In this document: piece by piece, positions 24,285-33,422 of the stretch
How the letters are laid out: the number at the start of each line of letters is the position of its first letter
How positions within the stretch are numbered: position 1 is the stretch's first letter
Origin: Kaistia defluvii
GTDB lineage: Bacteria > Pseudomonadota > Alphaproteobacteria > Rhizobiales > Kaistiaceae
Direction of reading: 5' to 3'
Assembly (NCBI RefSeq): GCF_040548815.1
Contig: NZ_JBEPSM010000001.1
Coordinates: 1,550,001-1,614,000, forward strand
Length of the DNA: 64,000 nt
Made by a program: the position numbers and the translations under genes
Notes under the pieces: model-generated
Told to the model about the DNA's origin: nothing
The model's database searches: none
What the model saw: only the letters and a program-made list of their open reading frames with translations

Positions 24285-25409
24285 ATGAGTGTCGAGAGAG
24301 TGTTTTCCCGAATTCTGATGGCCGCCATGATCTTCGCCGCCGGCGCGGAAATGGCCGAGGCAGCATCCAGCGTCTGTGTCCGCCTGGAAGGCCGGCTTGC
24401 CTCCCTGCAGCGGAGCCAGAACTCCGGCGCCGGCAAGGTCGCGAACCAGGACAACGCGATCAACCAGCAGCGCGCCGCGCTCAATGCCGCCAATGCCGAT
24501 GCGCGCCGCGCCGGCTGCAAGGGCGGCTTCCTGATGTTCAAGTCGAATGCCGCCGCGCCAGAATGCGCGGGCATCCTGAAACGCATCAATGGCATGCAGG
24601 CGAATCTCAATCGCCTGGAGCAGCGCCGCAGCGCCTCCAGCTTCGATCCGAACACCAGCGCCCGCCAGCGCTCGGACGTCCTGCAGCAGCTGGCCCTGAA
24701 TGATTGCGGCCCGCAATACGCGGCCTATGCCCAGCAGCGCCCGCGCAATTTCCTCGAGCGCCTGTTCAACCCGGAAAACCGCGTCTACGAGCAGCAGCAG
24801 ATCGCCCGCGTCCCCGCGACCGCCGAGCGCGACCGCAACTATTCCACGGCCGATACGACCGAGCGCGGCTTCGGCCGCGGCAGCTATCGCACGCTCTGCG
24901 TCCGCACCTGCGACGGCTACTATTTCCCGATCAGCTTCTCGACGCGCCGGGCCAATTTCGCAACGGACGAGCAGGTCTGCCAGCAGATGTGCCCCGGCAC
25001 CCAGGTAGCCCTCTACGCGCACCGAAATCCTGGCCAGGACAGCTCCGACGCGCGCGCCACGTCGGACGAAACGCCCTATAGCGCGCTCTCGACCGCCTTT
25101 GCCTACCGCACCAGCTTCAACCCCGGCTGCACATGCGGCAGCCCCTCGTCGATCCAGGCGTTCACCGGCGGCTATACCCCGGCAGCGCTGGCCGAGACGC
25201 CGATGGAAGAAGCCATGCCGCCCGTTCCGGGCCCTGCCCCCTTCGTCGGCGAAGACCCCGAAACGCTTGCCAACCGCGCCGGTTCGCTCGACCCCGACTC
25301 GCTGGGCACGGCGAGCGTGGAGACGCCGGTTGCCTCGCTGTCACCGTCGCCGTCGCGCCAGGCCGGCGTCGCAAGGCGTGTCGGCCCCTCCTATTTCTAC
25401 GCCCAATAG
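24285..25409 (+). CDS. DUF2865 secreted cysteine-rich protein
   Basis: A 374-residue protein from the ATG at 24285, preceded by AAGGG; starts at 24264 and 24213 are less well placed. A signal peptide ends near AEMAEAASS. The DUF2865 hallmark is the region RTLCVRTCDGYYFPISFSTR followed by FATDEQVCQQMCPGTQVALY, with paired cysteines likely in disulfides. The middle is a Gln/Arg-rich coiled segment (residues 40-150) and the C-terminus is Pro/Ala-rich. The family is almost confined to Hyphomicrobiales; its function is unknown, with a cell-envelope location likely. Confidence 0.85.
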   Translation: MSVERVFSRILMAAMIFAAGAEMAEAASSVCVRLEGRLASLQRSQNSGAGKVANQDNAINQQRAALNAANADARRAGCKGGFLMFKSNAAAPECAGILKRINGMQANLNRLEQRRSASSFDPNTSARQRSDVLQQLALNDCGPQYAAYAQQRPRNFLERLFNPENRVYEQQQIARVPATAERDRNYSTADTTERGFGRGSYRTLCVRTCDGYYFPISFSTRRANFATDEQVCQQMCPGTQVALYAHRNPGQDSSDARATSDETPYSALSTAFAYRTSFNPGCTCGSPSSIQAFTGGYTPAALAETPMEEAMPPVPGPAPFVGEDPETLANRAGSLDPDSLGTASVETPVASLSPSPSRQAGVARRVGPSYFYAQ

Positions 25410-25605
25410 TCCAGCCAGATCGGCCGCGGCCGCGACAACAGAGCGTCGCGCGATGGACGATGGGCTCGACAAAATGCTCAACTGACACGTCGGAACGCGA
25501 CCAGCGCAGCCACGTCGCGGTGCGGATCAAGACACAAGAAGCGACCAGGACGATCGCGCCGCCGAAGGCAGGCCGTCCCACAGGACATGACGGGAGCAGA
25601 CGCCA

Positions 25606-26844
25606 ATGACCCTTATCACCACGCCGCCCTGGCTCGGGCTGCCGACGCATCGCAACTGGCTCAACGATCAGATCAACCGCCTGATCGACTTCCTGCAGGG
25701 AGCCCGCCTCGAGGCAGGCGGCTTCGGCTATCTGCTCGAGGATGGCACGTCCGATCCGATCCGGCCGCGTGAGCTCTATCTGAACGGTCGCATGACCCAC
25801 GTCGCCGCCCTTGCCTACATGCGCGGAATTCCGGGAGCGGGCCCGCTGGTCGATCATGGCGTCGCCGCCCTGACGAACGACTTCCACGACAAGGTGAATG
25901 GCGGCTGGTACTCGGCCCTCGAGCCTGCCGGTTGCCCGATCCCGGGCCGCAAGGCCGCCTATGACCATTCCTTCGTGCTACTGGCCGGCGCCTCGGCCGC
26001 CGAAGCCGGCCGCCCCGGCGGGCGCGAACTGTTCGACGCCGCGGCCGAGGTGTTCCTGAAGCATTTCTGGGACGAGGAAGCCGGCATGTCGCGCGAATCC
26101 TTCGCGGCCGACTTCACCGATATGGACAGCTATCGCGGCGCCAATTCGAACATGCATTGGGTCGAAGCCTGCCTAGCCGCCGGCGATGCCTCGGGCGACG
26201 CCGCCTGGTACGACCGGGCGCTATCCATGGCCGATCGGCTGATCAACCGGGCCGCGCGCGAGCACAACTGGTTCCTGCCGGAACACTTCGATTCCGACTG
26301 GAAGCCGCAGCCCGACTATAACACCGACGATCGCGCCCATCCGTTCCGCCCCTTTGGCTCGACGGTTGGACACTGGCTGGAATGGTCGCGCCTGCTGGTT
26401 CACATCGAAGCGTCGCTGACGGCGCCGCCGGCCTGGCTGCGCGAAGCGGCCACGGCCCTGTTCAACCATGCCATCACCTTTGGCTGGGCGGTCGATGGCC
26501 ATGACGGCTTCGTCTACACGACCGATTTCGAGGGCGTCGTGGTGACCGAGGTCCGCATGCACTGGTCGCTTTGCGAAGGCATCGCCGCCGCCGCCCTTCT
26601 GGGTGCGGTGACGGGCGACGCGCTCTACGAGCACTGGTACCGCAAGCTATGGGACCATGCCGCCCGCTATTTCGTGGAGCCCCAGCGCGGCACCTGGAAG
26701 CACCAGCTTGCCGGCGACCTCACGGAAGCCGGTTCCGTCTGGCCCGGCCGCCCCGACACCTATCACGTGCTGAATGCGCTGCTACTGCCGCAGCTTCCGG
26801 CGGCACCCGGCGCCGCCACGGCCTTGGCGCGCGGCCTCGCCTGA
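25606..26844 (+). CDS. AGE family epimerase/isomerase
   Basis: A 412-residue (alpha/alpha)6-barrel sugar isomerase of the N-acylglucosamine 2-epimerase family. Recognisable segments are ELYLNGRMTHVAALAYMRGI, KAAYDHSFVLLAGASAAEAG, RGANSNMHWVEACLAAGDAS, HPFRPFGSTVGHWLEWSRLL and RPDTYHVLNALLLPQL. His residues in YDHSF, NMHWVE, GHWLEW and TYHVLN occupy the usual catalytic and substrate positions. It is close in style to the YihS-like aldose-ketose isomerases, which act on mannose or sulfoquinovose, but no sulfoglycolytic neighbours are present. A good ribosome site (GGGAGCAGACGCC) precedes it. Confidence 0.88.
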   Translation: MTLITTPPWLGLPTHRNWLNDQINRLIDFLQGARLEAGGFGYLLEDGTSDPIRPRELYLNGRMTHVAALAYMRGIPGAGPLVDHGVAALTNDFHDKVNGGWYSALEPAGCPIPGRKAAYDHSFVLLAGASAAEAGRPGGRELFDAAAEVFLKHFWDEEAGMSRESFAADFTDMDSYRGANSNMHWVEACLAAGDASGDAAWYDRALSMADRLINRAAREHNWFLPEHFDSDWKPQPDYNTDDRAHPFRPFGSTVGHWLEWSRLLVHIEASLTAPPAWLREAATALFNHAITFGWAVDGHDGFVYTTDFEGVVVTEVRMHWSLCEGIAAAALLGAVTGDALYEHWYRKLWDHAARYFVEPQRGTWKHQLAGDLTEAGSVWPGRPDTYHVLNALLLPQLPAAPGAATALARGLA

Positions 26845-26871
26845 GCCCGCACTAACAGCTATGATCCAGTC

Positions 26872-26894
26872 CGAGGCCGGCTTTGCCGGCCTCG
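26872..26894. terminator. Shared terminator hairpin between AGE epimerase and gltX
   Basis: CGAGGCCGG and CCGGCCTCG pair perfectly (9 bp) around CTTTG, followed by TTCGTTTC. It lies between convergent genes and can serve both strands, better on the plus strand. Confidence 0.65.
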
Positions 26895-26900
26895 TTCGTT

Positions 26901-28268
26901 TCAGGAGGAAAGCGCCGCCTCGAGCCGCGCCAGGGCCTGTTCGCGGCCGATGAGCGGCAGCAGCGCCGCCAGTTCCGGTCCGTGATCGAGCCCGGTCAGA
27001 ACCTGGCGAAGCGGCATGAACAGCGCCCTGCCCTTGCGGCCGGTCGCCGCCTTAACCGCGTCGGTCCAGACCTTCCAGCTCTGGCCGTCGAACGGGCCGG
27101 CCGGCAGGAGGTCGCGCGCGGATGCCAGGAAAGCCCGCTCGTCCTCGTCGGCCGGCACATGCGGCGGGATCGGCCCCGTCACGACCGCCCACCAGGCGAC
27201 CGCGTCCTTGAGAAGGACGAGATTGCCGCGCACGGCGCTCCAGAAGGCCTCGCCGCCCTCGACGCCCAGCGTCTTCAGGCGGTCGGCGACATCCGCATAG
27301 GGCTTGGCGTGCAGGAGCTTGGCGTTGAGTCCGTCGAGATCGGCCGGGTCAAACTTGGCCGGTGCCTTCGAGACCATGGAGAGATCGACAAGGCCTGCCA
27401 GCGTCGGCAGATCGACCACCGGCTCGACGGAGACAGACGTCCCGATCAGCACGGCGAGCGAGTTGACCGCCATGGGCTCGTAGCCCGCCTCGCGCAGCGA
27501 CCCCAACGAGAGCGCGCCGGTGCGCTTCGAGAGACCCTCGCCGCTCGCGGTCGTCAGCGTGTTGTGATGGCCGAAGATCGGCAAAGGCGCGCCCAGCGCC
27601 TCGAACAGCTGCAATTGCACGCCGGTATTGGTGACGTGATCGTCGCCGCGAATGATGTGCGTCACGCCCATGTCGGCGTCATCGACGACGGACGGCAATG
27701 TGTAAAGATAGGTACCGTCTTCGCGGATCAGCACCGGATCCGACAACGAGCCGATATCGACCGTCTGCGGCCCGCGAACCAGATCGTCCCAGGTCACATG
27801 CCCGACCGACTCGTCGAGCTTGAAGCGCCAATGCGGCCTGCGGCCTTCGGCTTCCCGCTTGGCGCGGTCGTCCTCGGTCAACTTGAGCGCGGCGCGGTCA
27901 TAGACCGGCGGCAAGCCGCGCGCGGCCTGGCGCTTGCGCTTGCGGTCCAGTTCATCGGCGGTCTCATAACAGGCATAGAGGCGCCCGGCAGCCTTCAGCC
28001 GCGCCACGACCGCGTCATAGGAATCGGTGCGCAGCGACTGGCGTTCGAACTGGTGCGGCAGGATGCCGAGCCAGTTCAGATCGCGCCGGATCGCCTCGGC
28101 ATATTCCTCCTTCGAGCGCTCGCGATCCGTATCGTCGAGCCGCAGGATGAAGCGCCCGCCCGCCTTCAGGGCGAACAGCCAATTGAGCAAGGCAGGCCGC
28201 GCATTGCCTATGTGAAGAAAACCGGTCGGAGACGGCGCGAAGCGGACGATAACGGAGGGGCTGGTCAT
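26901..28268 (-). CDS. gltX: Glutamyl-tRNA synthetase
   Basis: A 455-residue class I synthetase from the ATG at 28268 ([20 protein letters not shown]). The HIGH-type motif is H19-I20-G21-N22 and the KMSKS-type motif is LSKRT at 246-250. [20 protein letters not shown] is the conserved stretch before it. It charges tRNA with glutamate and, in bacteria with GatCAB, tRNA(Gln) as well; gatB is nearby. Alphaproteobacteria often carry two gltX copies, and whether this is the discriminating or non-discriminating one cannot be read by eye. The helicase gene lies 45 bp upstream on the same strand. Confidence 0.95.
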   Translation of the reverse strand: MTSPSVIVRFAPSPTGFLHIGNARPALLNWLFALKAGGRFILRLDDTDRERSKEEYAEAIRRDLNWLGILPHQFERQSLRTDSYDAVVARLKAAGRLYACYETADELDRKRKRQAARGLPPVYDRAALKLTEDDRAKREAEGRRPHWRFKLDESVGHVTWDDLVRGPQTVDIGSLSDPVLIREDGTYLYTLPSVVDDADMGVTHIIRGDDHVTNTGVQLQLFEALGAPLPIFGHHNTLTTASGEGLSKRTGALSLGSLREAGYEPMAVNSLAVLIGTSVSVEPVVDLPTLAGLVDLSMVSKAPAKFDPADLDGLNAKLLHAKPYADVADRLKTLGVEGGEAFWSAVRGNLVLLKDAVAWWAVVTGPIPPHVPADEDERAFLASARDLLPAGPFDGQSWKVWTDAVKAATGRKGRALFMPLRQVLTGLDHGPELAALLPLIGREQALARLEAALSS

Positions 28269-28313
28269 GCCGAAGGCTTTAGCGCGCGCCGCGGGCCCGC
28301 GCAACGAAGCCGA

Positions 28314-29408
28314 TCAGCGGACGATGGTGATCCGCTTCGCTGCGCGGGTCAGGCCGGTGTAGAGCCAGCGATCACGGTGCTCGCGAAAGGCGTAGCTTTC
28401 GTCGAACAGGACCAGATCGTCCCATTGCGAGCCCTGCGACTTGTGCACCGTCAGCGCATAGCCATAGTCGAACTCGTCGGAATTGCGCCGCTGCGCATAC
28501 GGCAGATCCTCGCCGCCATTCTCGAAGAAGTTCGGGTGGACCGACACCTTCACGGCCTTGCCCGTCGCGTCTTCTTCCGGCTTCAGGCTGAGGCGCAGGA
28601 AGCTCTTTCGCGGCGCGCCGAGTTCCGAGACGACCCATGTGCCGCCATTGAGCAGACCCTTCTGCTTGTCGTTGCGCAGGCAGACGAGCTTGTCGCCCAC
28701 TGCTGGCATGGGGCTCAGCAGGCCCTTCAACTCGCGGATCCGCTGGTTGTAGAGCCGGCGCGTCTTGTTGGTGCCGACAAGAACCTGGTGGGCGGCAAGG
28801 ATCTGCGCGGCATCGATCTCGCGCCGCGAGATGACCCGGCTTTCGCCATGCTCGCCATATTCGATCGGCTCGCCGGCCCGGACCGACATGGAAAGGCGGA
28901 TGATCGGATTGTCCTGCGCCTGACGGTGCACTTCCGTCAGCATCGAATCGGGTTCCTGCTCGATGAAGAAGCCGCCGCCCTTGACGGGGGGTAGCTGCGC
29001 CGGATCGCCCAGCACCAGGACGGGCGTGCCGAAGGACAGCAGATCCCGGCCGAGATCCTCGTCCACCATCGAGCACTCGTCGATGATGATCAGGTCGGCC
29101 TTTGACGCTGCGCTGTCATGGTTCAGGGCGAAGACAGGCTGCTCCTCGTCCTCATTGGCGCGCGGCCGATAGATCAGGCTGTGGATCGTGCCGGCGCCTT
29201 CGCAGCCTTTCGAGCGCAGCACATGCGCCGCCTTGCCGGTGAAGGCGGCGAAGGCCACATCGCCATCGATATCCTCGGCGATATGGCGCGCCAGCGTCGT
29301 CTTGCCCGTGCCGGCATAGCCGAACAGGCGGAAGACGGGACTGTCCCCTCGCCGCAGCCATTCGGATACGGCGGAGAGCGCATTTTCCTGTTGGGGCGAC
29401 CAGCGCAT
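28314..29408 (-). CDS. RecD-like superfamily 1 DNA helicase
   Basis: A 364-residue SF1 helicase of the compact RecD/Dda type. Motif I GYAGTGKTTLA is at 30-40, motif Ia/Ib GKAAHVLRSKG follows, motif II LIIIDECSMVDED at 105-117, motif III VLGDPAQLPPV, then SH3-like insertion LVCLRNDKQKGLLNGG, motif V ALTVHKSQGSQWDDL and motif VI YTGLTRA. It lacks nuclease or large accessory domains, so it is much shorter than RecD2. It would translocate 5'-3' on single-stranded DNA; the cellular job is not known. Likely co-transcribed with gltX. Confidence 0.9.
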   Translation of the reverse strand: MRWSPQQENALSAVSEWLRRGDSPVFRLFGYAGTGKTTLARHIAEDIDGDVAFAAFTGKAAHVLRSKGCEGAGTIHSLIYRPRANEDEEQPVFALNHDSAASKADLIIIDECSMVDEDLGRDLLSFGTPVLVLGDPAQLPPVKGGGFFIEQEPDSMLTEVHRQAQDNPIIRLSMSVRAGEPIEYGEHGESRVISRREIDAAQILAAHQVLVGTNKTRRLYNQRIRELKGLLSPMPAVGDKLVCLRNDKQKGLLNGGTWVVSELGAPRKSFLRLSLKPEEDATGKAVKVSVHPNFFENGGEDLPYAQRRNSDEFDYGYALTVHKSQGSQWDDLVLFDESYAFREHRDRWLYTGLTRAAKRITIVR

Positions 29409-29818
29409 GAAGGCTCCGACACAGTGATCGCCCCTGATAACCGATTCATGCGCGATGTGCAGGAACGCAGAGGACGAAAGCCCGCGTCATTTAAGCAACA
29501 GTCGCCCGCATCTCAAGGCCGGGAACAAAAACATGCTTAATGTGCCTTGGTTTGGGCCAATCTCGGCCCCAGACAGAGTTGAACGGAAAACAGACGCGGC
29601 CGTTGGTTCGCTTGGATTGGCAAGCTGTGTGGCGAAATTGTCATTGCGACAAAATGCGAAAGCAACCAGTAAGGGTGCATATCATTCTTATTGGATCGCG
29701 CCGCCAGGGCGTCGGCGGAATCGAGCCAGTCGAGACGATCGGGTTCGGACATGCTTCCCCCGGAGCGTTCCGGTTTTAATTGGGTTCTTCCCAGTATGAT
29801 GATGAAAAGGAACAGGCT
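29409..29818. other. Region of about 400 bp upstream of the L,D-transpeptidase gene
   Basis: Between the helicase and L,D-transpeptidase genes, divergently oriented. It is less GC-rich than coding neighbours and should contain both promoters. One possible small minus-strand gene (29537-29752) is listed separately. No repeat or RNA gene was recognised. Confidence 0.4.
29537..29752 (-). CDS. Possible 71-residue protein, unrecognised
   Basis: An ATG at 29752 preceded by GGGGGAAGC opens 71 codons starting MSEPDRLDWLDSADALAARS. The first 24 residues look protein-like with GC-biased third positions, while the rest (HPYWLLSHFVAMTISPH onward) has weaker coding character. It lies between two divergent genes and may instead be part of their promoter region. 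No family is recognised. Confidence 0.25.
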   Translation of the reverse strand: MSEPDRLDWLDSADALAARSNKNDMHPYWLLSHFVAMTISPHSLPIQANQRPRLFSVQLCLGPRLAQTKAH

Positions 29819-30631
29819 TTGAACGAGACGAAGCCTCTGAAGGCGGCAGGAAAACTGAGCCGCCGCACATTCATGATCGGTCTCCCGGTCGTGCTTGCAG
29901 CATGCCAGACCTCGCAGCCGGGCGGACCGGTTGCCGACGGCGGTGGCATGGGCGCCCCGGTCATCGACCAGGGTTTTGCGACGATGTACGGCCCGATCAC
30001 GGATGAGCCGTTCCCCGTCGGCGCGATCGACCTGACCAAGATCAACCCGCGCTTCTATCGCCAGGTGGTCAACCTGCCGACCGAGATCAATGCCGAGCCG
30101 GGCACGATCGTCATCGATCCCTACAACCATTTCCTCTATCTCGTGTTCGAGAACGGAACCGCGCTGCGCTACGGCGTCGGCGTCGGCCGCCAGGGCTTTG
30201 CCTGGTCCGGCGACGCGACCATCCAGGCCAAACAGCAGTGGCCGAAGTGGCATCCGCCCAAGGAGATGATGGCGCGCGATCCGGAAGCCGCGAAGTGGCC
30301 CGACGGCATGCCCGGCGGCCCCGGCAACCCGCTCGGCGCCCGCGCGCTCTACCTCTATCAGGGCAAGGTCGACACGCTGTACCGCATCCATGGCACCACG
30401 CAGCCCTGGTCGATCGGCAAGTCGCTCTCGTCCGGCTGCATCCGCATGATGAACCAGGACATTATCGACCTGTACGGCCGCGCGCCCATCGGCACGAAGG
30501 TCAAGGTTCTCGGCAATTCGACGCCGGATCCGGTCGCGGTCTACGACTCCAAGGGCGGCGCACGCCCCGATCCGGAGCCCGCTTCGACCGCCGGCTACGT
30601 GCCGATCCCGCCGGATAACGTCCACAGCTGA
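29819..30631 (+). CDS. L,D-transpeptidase (YkuD), Tat-type lipoprotein
   Basis: A 270-residue envelope enzyme. The best start is the TTG at 29819, placed behind AAAAGGAAC; nearby ATGs are in a frame that stops at once. The N-terminus reads LSRRTFMIG with Arg15-Arg16 and then LPVVLAAC with Cys29, a twin-arginine signal plus lipobox. The YkuD catalytic block is YRIHGTTQPWSIG followed by SSGCIRMMNQDIIDLY, with the nucleophilic Cys in SSGC. Such enzymes make 3-3 peptidoglycan crosslinks or attach proteins to peptidoglycan. It is monocistronic with a strong terminator. Confidence 0.87.
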   Translation: MNETKPLKAAGKLSRRTFMIGLPVVLAACQTSQPGGPVADGGGMGAPVIDQGFATMYGPITDEPFPVGAIDLTKINPRFYRQVVNLPTEINAEPGTIVIDPYNHFLYLVFENGTALRYGVGVGRQGFAWSGDATIQAKQQWPKWHPPKEMMARDPEAAKWPDGMPGGPGNPLGARALYLYQGKVDTLYRIHGTTQPWSIGKSLSSGCIRMMNQDIIDLYGRAPIGTKVKVLGNSTPDPVAVYDSKGGARPDPEPASTAGYVPIPPDNVHS

Positions 30632-30654
30632 TCCGGCACGCTGCAGCGAATATG

Positions 30655-30685
30655 AAAAGGCCCTCCATCGGAGGGCCTTTTCTTT
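30655..30685 (+). terminator. Rho-independent terminator after L,D-transpeptidase gene
   Basis: AAAAGGCCCTCC (30655-30666) pairs with GGAGGGCCTTTT (30670-30681) around ATC, followed by CTTTT. It can act in both directions because of flanking A and T runs; the convergent nadE gene ends 65 bp beyond. Confidence 0.88.
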
Positions 30686-30749
30686 TGCGGCAGAAGTTCG
30701 GAAATCCGAGCTTGGAGACCGTGACGAACGGTCTCCAGCGGAACGGGGC

Positions 30750-32417
30750 TCAGGCCCTGTCGCGGAACTTGTTGGTAATCGGATAGCGGCGGTCGCGCCC
30801 GAAATTGCGGCGGCTGAGCTTGACGCCCGGCGCGGCCTGGCGGCGCTTGTATTCGGCGATCGCCAGCAGATGCTCGATCCGCTGCACTGTCGCCGCCTCA
30901 TGCCCGCGCGCGATAACATCGCCAACCCGCATCTCGCCTTCGACGAGGCTCTCGAGAATATCGTCGAGGATCTCGTAGGGCGGCAGCGAATCCTGATCCT
31001 TCTGATTCTCGCGCAGCTCGGCGGTCGGCGGCTTGGTGATGATCCGCTCGGGGATCACCTCGCCCGATGGGCCGAGGCAGCCTTCCGGGACCACCGTGTT
31101 TCGGAAATGCGAGATCCGGAAGACCTGCGTCTTGTAGAGGTCCTTGATCGGATTGAAGCCGCCATTCATGTCGCCATAGAGCGTGGCGTAGCCGACCGAC
31201 ATCTCGGACTTGTTGCCTGTTGTCACGACCATGGCGCCGAACTTGTTCGAGATGGCCATCAGGATGGTGCCGCGCGCGCGCGACTGCAGGTTTTCCTCGG
31301 TGATGTCGGCGGCCTTGCCGGCGAACATCGGCGCGAGCGCATGCATGAAGCCCTCGACCGGCTCCGCGATCGGCACGATGTCATAGCGCACGCCGAGCTT
31401 CTCGGCGCAGGCCTTGGCATCGACGAGGCTGTCCTGCGAGGTATAGCGATAGGGCAGCATCACGCAGTGGACGCGATTGGCGCCCAGGGCATCGACGGCG
31501 ATCGCCGCAACCAGTGCCGAGTCGATACCGCCCGACAGACCCAGGACGACGCCTGGGAAATTGTTCTTGCCGACATAGTCGCGCAGGCCAAGCACGCAGG
31601 CGAGATAGTCCGCCTCGTCGCCCTCTTCGATCCGCGCCTTCGGACCGTCGACACAGCGCCAGGCGCCGTCGACCATGGCAAACTCGACGATCTCGATCGC
31701 ATCGCGGAAAGCGGGCATCTGCACGGCGAGCGAGCCGTCGGCGTTCAGCACGAAGGAGGCGCCGTCAAAGACGAGCTCGTCCTGGCCGCCCACCTGATTG
31801 AGATAGACCAGCGGCAGGCCGGATTCCGTGACGCGCGCGACCGCAACGTTGAAGCGCTGGTCCATGACGCGGCGGCGGAACGGCGAGCCGTTCGGGACGA
31901 GCAGGATCTCGCCGCCCGTCTCCGAGATGCACTCAACGGGATCGGGACCCCAGATGTCCTCGCAAATGGGAACGCCGATGCGCACGCCGCGCAGCACGAT
32001 CGGTCCCGGATGCGGACCGGGCGTGAAGACGCGCTTCTCGTCGAACACGCCGTAATTCGGCAGATCGACCTTGAAGCGCACGGTCTCGATCCGGCCGTTG
32101 TCGCAGAGCGCATAGGCGTTGTAGAGCGCCTCGTCTTCGCGCCATGGCAAACCGATCAGCACGGCCGGACCGCCATCGGCGGTATCGGCGGCGATCGCCT
32201 CGCAGGCGGCGCGGCAGGCGTCCTGGAACGCCGGCTTCAGCACGAGATCTTCCGGCGGGTATGCCGAAAGGAACAATTCGCTGAACATGACGACGTCGGC
32301 GCGGCCCGCCGCGGCGGTCGCGCGCGCGGCGCGCGCCTTTTCGAGATTGCCGGCGATGTCGCCGACAACCGGATTGATCTGGGCAAGGGCGATGCGGAGC
32401 GTGTCGGGGCGGGTCAT
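30750..32417 (-). CDS. nadE: Glutamine-dependent NAD+ synthetase
   Basis: A 555-residue two-domain enzyme. The N-terminal nitrilase-type glutaminase domain (about 1-270) shows VVMFSELFLSAYPPEDL with the catalytic Glu, a Lys in VDLPNYGVFDEKRVF and the nucleophile in GVPICEDIWGPD. The synthetase domain (about 280-555) carries the PP-loop LGLSGGIDSALVAAIAVDAL and LYKTQVFRISHF. It converts deamido-NAD, ATP and glutamine to NAD. The length is usual for this form. It is followed by the terminator region shared with the L,D-transpeptidase gene. Confidence 0.96.
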   Translation of the reverse strand: MTRPDTLRIALAQINPVVGDIAGNLEKARAARATAAAGRADVVMFSELFLSAYPPEDLVLKPAFQDACRAACEAIAADTADGGPAVLIGLPWREDEALYNAYALCDNGRIETVRFKVDLPNYGVFDEKRVFTPGPHPGPIVLRGVRIGVPICEDIWGPDPVECISETGGEILLVPNGSPFRRRVMDQRFNVAVARVTESGLPLVYLNQVGGQDELVFDGASFVLNADGSLAVQMPAFRDAIEIVEFAMVDGAWRCVDGPKARIEEGDEADYLACVLGLRDYVGKNNFPGVVLGLSGGIDSALVAAIAVDALGANRVHCVMLPYRYTSQDSLVDAKACAEKLGVRYDIVPIAEPVEGFMHALAPMFAGKAADITEENLQSRARGTILMAISNKFGAMVVTTGNKSEMSVGYATLYGDMNGGFNPIKDLYKTQVFRISHFRNTVVPEGCLGPSGEVIPERIITKPPTAELRENQKDQDSLPPYEILDDILESLVEGEMRVGDVIARGHEAATVQRIEHLLAIAEYKRRQAAPGVKLSRRNFGRDRRYPITNKFRDRA

Positions 32418-32516
32418 AGTCTGCCTTTACCGCGCCGCCACAGCGGCGGCAACGGGTAGTCGTCGGCAGGCTCAAAAACCTCTCGCCGGCTCCCTCGGCC
32501 CTGCCCGCTCCGGCCC

Positions 32517-33311
32517 TTAGCTGAAGCGGTACATATCCATCGAGAGCGCCTGATATTCGTAGGAATTGTGGATGCGCTCGCCTCTGGCGCCCTCGCCCGC
32601 GGCGCCCAAGGCGACGAAGAAGGGCAGGAAGTGGTCATCGTCGGGATGGGCCATCACCGCATGCGGCGCCTTCGCTCGATAGTCGATCAGGCTGGCGGCA
32701 TCGCCCACGGCGGCCCGGTCGGCGACCCAGTCGGCGAATTCGCGCGCCCAGTCCACCGGCGGCGCATCGACCGCCGGCATGCCGCCGGGATTGCGGAACA
32801 GCACGCGCAGATTATGCGTCGCCGCGCCCGTGCCGATCACCAGCACATCCTTGTCGCGGAGCGCCGCGATCGCCCGTCCAAGCGCATAGTGATAGGCGGC
32901 ATCGCGATGCGGCTGGATCGACAGCTGCACCAGCGGCACGTCGGCACTAGGCCAGACCAGAGACAGCGGGATCCAGGTGCCATGATCGAAGCCCCGCTTC
33001 GGCGCCACGTCGACCGGCAGGCCAGCCGCGCGCAGTTCGTCCGCGACCTCGGCGGCCACGGCGGCATCGCCAGGCGCGGGGTAATTGATCTCGTAAAGCG
33101 GCTTCGGGAAGCCTCGGAAATCATAAATCATTTCCGGATGCGGGTCGGAAACGACCGTCGGCCGATCCGTCTCGAAATGGGCAGAGACAACCAGCACGGC
33201 GCGAGGGCGCGGGAGGGTGGAAGCGAAGTGCTCGAGAAAGCGATGCGCCGGCGTGTCCGTCAGCGCCAACATCGGCGAACCGTGCGACAGGAAGAAGGTG
33301 GGAAGCGACAT
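32517..33311 (-). CDS. DODA-type extradiol ring-cleavage dioxygenase (YgiD-like)
   Basis: A 264-residue member of the class III extradiol dioxygenase superfamily. LSHGSPMLAL near the N-terminus, VVSAHFETDRPTVV, the GFDHGTWIPLSLVWP stretch with a metal-ligand His and VLVIGTGAATHNLRVL are all in place. Characterised relatives convert DOPA to betalamic or muconate-semialdehyde products, with zinc or iron at the active site; the physiological substrate of bacterial YgiD proteins is unsettled. The gene starts ATG at 33311 and is 99 bp upstream of nadE on the same strand. Confidence 0.88.
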   Translation of the reverse strand: MSLPTFFLSHGSPMLALTDTPAHRFLEHFASTLPRPRAVLVVSAHFETDRPTVVSDPHPEMIYDFRGFPKPLYEINYPAPGDAAVAAEVADELRAAGLPVDVAPKRGFDHGTWIPLSLVWPSADVPLVQLSIQPHRDAAYHYALGRAIAALRDKDVLVIGTGAATHNLRVLFRNPGGMPAVDAPPVDWAREFADWVADRAAVGDAASLIDYRAKAPHAVMAHPDDDHFLPFFVALGAAGEGARGERIHNSYEYQALSMDMYRFS

Positions 33312-33422
33312 CGGACTATCCTTTGCGTGTTGCAGGGAAGGTAGTCCCGGCGGCCCTCACTCAGTAGATGCACAACCAAGCACGCAGTGTTCAATCCACG
33401 TGACCAATGCGCGCCTTGGCGT

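Noticed and set aside
26883..28994. Plus-strand open frame of about 700 codons
   Set aside because: Antisense shadow of gltX and the RecD-like helicase, both of which have full motif sets.
29537..30925. Long minus-strand frame opposite the L,D-transpeptidase
   Set aside because: Composition is that of an antisense shadow; only its last 71 codons, outside the transpeptidase gene, could be real and are listed separately.
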